Position numbers and translations under genes: made by a program. The notes beneath the pieces were generated by a model. It had not been told where the DNA came from, searched no databases, and worked only from the letters and a program-made list of their open reading frames with translations. Positions 30,996-34,102 of a stretch of 34,102 bases of DNA are shown in pieces (the first letter of the stretch is position 1; every line of letters begins with the position of its first letter). Source of the DNA: JBJXFK01 sp046155505 (lineage in GTDB: Bacteria > Planctomycetota > Phycisphaerae > UBA1845 > Fen-1342); NCBI GenBank assembly GCA_046155505.1, contig JBJXFK010000010.1:1-34102 (forward strand), given 5' to 3'.

Positions 30996-32114
30996 CTAAA
31001 ACGGCTGCCCAAGCAAGAACGCCCGCGCCACGCGTTTCGACATCTGCCCGTTGCTGAACACCAGCGGCAGCAGCATCGCCAGATCGGTATTCGGCGGACG
31101 CAGGTAATCGCCGAACGCACAACGCCAGGCCTGCGCGAAACTGGCCAATTCGTCTTGCGGCAATTTCGCCTGGGCCGCGCGCACGGCACACTCGGCCGCG
31201 ACCCAGCCCGACTGCATGGCCGGATAGACGCCTTCGCCGCTGAACGCCGCGACGAATCCGCCGGCGTTGCCGATGAGCAGCGAGCGCTTGCCGATGTGCG
31301 TTTCGAGCTCGAGCGCGCTGCCGAGCGGCAGTTTGTGTCGCGTGGGCGACAAGTTCGCACCAGCAGGCACGAGACCGTTTTGCCGTAAGGCAGTGAGCAA
31401 TGCCTGCGTCGACTGCGCTGCCGCCGCGCCGGTCTCGCGACTGAAAATCGTCAGTCGCGCCTGTTTGCCGCAACGCACCAGCGACGCCAGCCCCGCGCCG
31501 CGGCCGGGCATCAGAAACACATCGAGCGCCGACGCCGGCTTGTCGAGCGTCGTTTCAAAAAAGGTACACTCCGGAACGACCGGCAACCCGCCCGCGGCGA
31601 CGATGCCGGCGAGCCGCGCGGTAGCCGATTCGCAACCGTCGGCGACCAGCAGCATGCGGGCCGTTGCGGTTCGCCCGTCGGCCATGCTCAGCTCGATGCG
31701 ATCGTCGCGCAGCGTGATGCGTTCGGGCTGTAGCGCCGCAAACCAGTGTGCGCCGGCTTCGACCGCGAGTTTCACCAGCGCCTGATCGAACGCGGCGCGA
31801 TCGACCGCCCAGCAGCCGAGCTCGCTGTCGTCGATCGTCGCGTGCTTTTTCAGATCCCATGTGTGCAGCGTCAGGCCGTTGAATTCCACCGCACCGCAAC
31901 GGTTCGGCTTCATGCCGCACTGCTGCGCGAACGCGACGCCGGCAGGGCTGATCCAGCCGGCACATGTTCGCGGGCGCGGGAACTCGGCCCGATCGAGCAA
32001 GAGCACCGACGCACCGAGCTGCCGCCCGCGCAACGCGGCGACACTACCCGAAGGCCCCGCGCCGACGATCACCAAATCGTGCATGTCGGAAAGCGTCGCG
32101 TCGCGCTTGGCCAT
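30996..32114 (-). CDS. FAD-dependent oxidoreductase, geranylgeranyl-reductase-like
   Basis: A 372-residue flavoprotein. The dinucleotide loop is LVIVGAGPSGSVAALRGRQLG near the N-terminus (GAGPSG at 18-23), then DRAEFPRPRTCAGWISPAG, the GGR/FixC-type context, a second motif MLLVADGCES and the FAD-closing SLLIGNAGGFVAAFSGEGV. Enzymes of this group reduce prenyl chains of lipids or quinones or hydroxylate aromatic rings. ATG 32114 overlaps the stop of the MCE-domain gene (TAATG), so the two are coupled and it may act on envelope lipids; Met 11 (32084) is an alternative start. No prenyltransferase is nearby. Confidence 0.82.
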   Translation of the reverse strand: MAKRDATLSDMHDLVIVGAGPSGSVAALRGRQLGASVLLLDRAEFPRPRTCAGWISPAGVAFAQQCGMKPNRCGAVEFNGLTLHTWDLKKHATIDDSELGCWAVDRAAFDQALVKLAVEAGAHWFAALQPERITLRDDRIELSMADGRTATARMLLVADGCESATARLAGIVAAGGLPVVPECTFFETTLDKPASALDVFLMPGRGAGLASLVRCGKQARLTIFSRETGAAAAQSTQALLTALRQNGLVPAGANLSPTRHKLPLGSALELETHIGKRSLLIGNAGGFVAAFSGEGVYPAMQSGWVAAECAVRAAQAKLPQDELASFAQAWRCAFGDYLRPPNTDLAMLLPLVFSNGQMSKRVARAFLLGQPF

Positions 32115-33472
32115 TACTTGATCCGTTCGAAAAGATAGTCCTCGGCCTTGCGATAGCGTTCAAACGCCGCCTTCAGCGATTCGCGAATCTCGCGCACTTC
32201 GTCGGTCGAGGCCGTCACCGGGCCGTCGGTCGGTGCCGCGGCGAGAACCGCTTCAAGCCGCACGGCGGTATTGTCGAGCGTGGTCGCGGCCTCGGCGAAG
32301 CGCCGTGCGGCTTCGAAGATTTCGAGTCGCTTGCGGTCGGCGTCACTCGTTGGTTTGTCAAGCAGCTTCCACGGTGCGACGATGAGTTCCTGCATGCCGA
32401 TGCGCATCGCGTCGCTGGCTTCCTGGATGTTGTCGATGATTTTTTGCAGCACCGGGCGATTGGAGGCGAGCAGCACCTTGCCCGTGTCGGTCATCGACGC
32501 CACGTTTTCAAGCGAATGATCGATGTGATCCATGCTCTCATGCAGCTTGGCCAGCAGCGATTGCGGATCGGCGCGGTCGAACTCGCCCTTCAGCTTTTGC
32601 AAGATGTCGGCATCAAGCGTGCGGGCCATCGATGCGACGCTCTGCACCGTCTCGGTCAGGGCCGGGCGATTGTCGGCGAGCAAGCCGTTGGCCTGCGTCA
32701 TGGCTTGCGCGAGTTGGTCGAGCGCGACGGTGAGCCGCGCGACGATCGTGGCCTGATCCTCGGTCGAGGTCTGATGCTTGAGCGCGGCCATCATGCCGCC
32801 GAGATCATCGACGATGCGATGAATCTTGCTCAGCAGTGTTTTTTCGTCCTCGGGCGAGAGCTGCGACTTCAACTCGCCGGTCATGCTCTGAATGTCGCTC
32901 AGGATGCCCGAGATTTTGCCGACCAGCGACGCAGGCTGCCGCACGTCGAGCATCATGTCGACTTTGTCGACCAGTCCGTCCGGGCCTAGCAATCGCTCAG
33001 ACAATCCCGCGATCGCCGACGCAAAACTCTGCGGCGGCTGCCCGCGAATCAGGTTCTTCTCGCCGAGCGGCGTTTTGCCCGGCGTGCCGACGTCGCGGAT
33101 GACGAGATATCCGCCGCCGCCAACGGGCGGTTGGTCGCTGCTGATGACGCAATCTTCGTAGAGATCGACGTACGTGGCGATGTCGGCTTCGATGACGATG
33201 GCGAGAATCTGCTGCGCGCCTTTGGGGGTTGGGGCGTCGATGCGTTCGAGCGTGACTTTCGAGACCTTGCCGACGTGAATCGAGCCGCTGAGCATGACGC
33301 CGCTGCCGGGCTTGAGTGGCGCGACACCCTCGGCGTGCGGGAAGTAGACGCGGTATTTGCGGGCGTCATCGGTGAATCGCGGATAGAGGAACAGCGTCGT
33401 TCCGATGAACAGCGCCAGCGTAGTGATGACGATGGTGCCGAGGAGCAGATCTTGGCGTGCGCGTGATTTCAT
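32114..33472 (-). CDS. MlaD/MCE-domain protein of a lipid-transport system
   Basis: A 452-residue protein. An N-terminal membrane anchor (LLLGTIVITTLALFIGTTLFLY) is followed by one MCE domain (about 39-130; YRVYFPHAEGVAPLKPGSGV, GVMLSGSIHVGKVSKV, GGGGYLVIRDVG). The rest is a long helical region with many heptad-like repeats (about 150-445), as in MCE proteins that form a tunnel or needle between membranes. Such proteins pair with an ABC permease and ATPase (MlaE, MlaF) to move phospholipids; these are not in the window, though more genes could lie elsewhere. It is translationally coupled to a flavoprotein. A TACAAT box (33527-33522) may be its -10. Confidence 0.86.
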   Translation of the reverse strand: MKSRARQDLLLGTIVITTLALFIGTTLFLYPRFTDDARKYRVYFPHAEGVAPLKPGSGVMLSGSIHVGKVSKVTLERIDAPTPKGAQQILAIVIEADIATYVDLYEDCVISSDQPPVGGGGYLVIRDVGTPGKTPLGEKNLIRGQPPQSFASAIAGLSERLLGPDGLVDKVDMMLDVRQPASLVGKISGILSDIQSMTGELKSQLSPEDEKTLLSKIHRIVDDLGGMMAALKHQTSTEDQATIVARLTVALDQLAQAMTQANGLLADNRPALTETVQSVASMARTLDADILQKLKGEFDRADPQSLLAKLHESMDHIDHSLENVASMTDTGKVLLASNRPVLQKIIDNIQEASDAMRIGMQELIVAPWKLLDKPTSDADRKRLEIFEAARRFAEAATTLDNTAVRLEAVLAAAPTDGPVTASTDEVREIRESLKAAFERYRKAEDYLFERIK

Positions 33473-33521
33473 GCCCGTCGTCCGCCTTCACGACCCGGGG
33501 CGGCAAGCCACGGGAGCGGGA

Positions 33522-33527
33522 ATTGTA
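33522..33527 (-). promoter_or_regulatory. Putative -10 box of the MCE-flavoprotein operon
   Basis: TACAAT on the minus strand, giving a start near 33515 and a leader of about 43 bases before the MCE-domain gene. The -35 region is weak (GTTCCA). Confidence 0.35.
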
Positions 33528-33599
33528 GCGGGCATGTACGGTTATGGAACCACACACGAAATCACTGCGGATTGCCGCGATCTTGCAAGGCGGTGCGGA

Positions 33600-33605
33600 T
33601 AGAAT
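33600..33605 (+). promoter_or_regulatory. Putative -10 box of leaderless sigma factor gene
   Basis: TAGAAT followed by six bases and the ATG at 33612, with no Shine-Dalgarno. No -35 box is seen at the right distance. Confidence 0.38.
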
Positions 33606-33611
33606 CGAGAC

Positions 33612-34102
33612 ATGCCGCCAAATCAGGAAGCGACTCAGATCCTCACCGAACTCGCCCGCGGCGACCGCTCCGCCGCCGAGCGGCTGCTGCCGCACGTCTA
33701 TGAGCAGCTTCGCGCGCTCGCCGCGAGTTTCTTTCAGCGACAGCCCGGCGATCACACGCTCCAACCCACCGCGCTCGTGCATGAGGCCTATGTCAAACTC
33801 GTCGGCTCGGGCAGCGGCGGCTGGGAAAACAAAAAGCACTTCTTCGACGTGGCCGCGATGGCCATGCGGCAATTGCTGACCGATCACGCGCGGCGGCGGG
33901 CCGCGGCCAAGCATGGCGGCAATGCCGAGCGGATCACACTATCTGACGCCGACGGCACCGACAGCGGGCCGATCAATTTGGATGTCGAGGCGCTCGACGC
34001 GGCCCTGACCAAGCTCGCCGCGCTCGATCATCGGCAGGCGCGGATCGTCGAGCTGCGCTACCTCGCGGGGCTGACATCGGAACAAACCGGCGAAGTGCTC
34101 GG
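33612..34102 (+). CDS. ECF-type sigma factor (TIGR02999-like), C-terminus beyond window
   Basis: The first 163 codons of an RNA polymerase sigma factor; the right edge cuts it in the helix-turn-helix of region 4. Region 2 is seen as LLPHVYEQLRALAASFF, LQPTALVHEAYVKLV and HFFDVAAMAMRQLLTDHARRR. Region 4 begins with ALTKLAALDHRQARIVELRYLAGLTSEQTGEVLG. This is the planctomycete-abundant ECF-like group, whose genes usually stand directly before a Ser/Thr kinase gene like the one at 1943-6013; the next gene outside the window may be such a kinase. TAGAAT six bases before the ATG fits leaderless translation. Confidence 0.92.
   Translation, partial: MPPNQEATQILTELARGDRSAAERLLPHVYEQLRALAASFFQRQPGDHTLQPTALVHEAYVKLVGSGSGGWENKKHFFDVAAMAMRQLLTDHARRRAAAKHGGNAERITLSDADGTDSGPINLDVEALDAALTKLAALDHRQARIVELRYLAGLTSEQTGEVL

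Overview
This is a GC-rich bacterial chromosome segment that most likely comes from a planctomycete (Planctomycetota). The evidence is a set of family traits seen together: a PEP-CTERM secreted protein, a large Ser/Thr kinase carrying a WD40 array, a sigma factor of the planctomycete ECF-like type, a decayed dockerin-type tail, a DUF2089 regulator, a small CC/CPxC zinc-ribbon protein and interspersed hairpin repeats in the intergenic DNA. No rRNA, tRNA, CRISPR array, transposase or integrase was seen. The lineage below phylum level cannot be fixed from this window.

Layout. 1-6013 (minus strand): a secreted protein cut by the window edge, a PEP-CTERM protein, a lone TssE-like (gp25) baseplate protein, and a 1356-residue kinase with 15 nearly identical WD40 repeats. 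6174-8771 (minus): a small ORF, a broken dockerin remnant, and an operon of DUF2089 regulator, three-helix membrane protein and secreted C25-like cysteine peptidase. 8926-10288 (minus): a coupled set of STAS protein, ubiquitin-like MoaD/ThiS protein ending in GG, and ICMT-like membrane methyltransferase. 10490-12713 (minus): a DUF1579 secreted protein and hutF. 12906-14607 (plus): a two-gene restriction-modification system with a XhoI/PaeR7I-type endonuclease. 14634-16473: an M48 membrane protease and a small zinc-ribbon protein. 16704-19235: nnrE, with a structured leader that ends in a terminator-like hairpin, diverging from a secreted thioredoxin/TPR protein. 19466-23438 (minus): pepA and three overlapping PilZ genes. 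24050-26898 (plus): a polytopic membrane protein, cutC and purQ. 27044-29307 (minus): a conserved hypothetical gene with a TTG start, a ComF-family gene and xseB. 29951-34102: a SAM methyltransferase, a coupled pair of MCE/MlaD protein and geranylgeranyl-reductase-like flavoprotein, and an ECF-type sigma factor cut by the right edge.

Most of the window is a mosaic of short operons: housekeeping (purQ, pepA, nnrE, xseB), catabolism (hutF), signalling (kinase, sigma factor, STAS, PilZ trio) and envelope functions (MCE protein, M48, ICMT, PEP-CTERM). Two kinds of gene start recur. Many genes have a Shine-Dalgarno sequence. Several others (kinase, tssE, sigma factor, xseB, probably the DUF2089 gene) have a TAnnnT-like -10 box about 6-7 bases before the start codon and no Shine-Dalgarno, which suggests leaderless mRNAs.

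The items most worth a second look are the structured RNA candidate before nnrE, the STAS-ubiquitin-like-ICMT operon, the PilZ triplet, the XhoI-type endonuclease with a compact beta-class methyltransferase, the WD40 array with its 252-bp higher-order duplication, and the dockerin tail broken by an 8-bp slippage.
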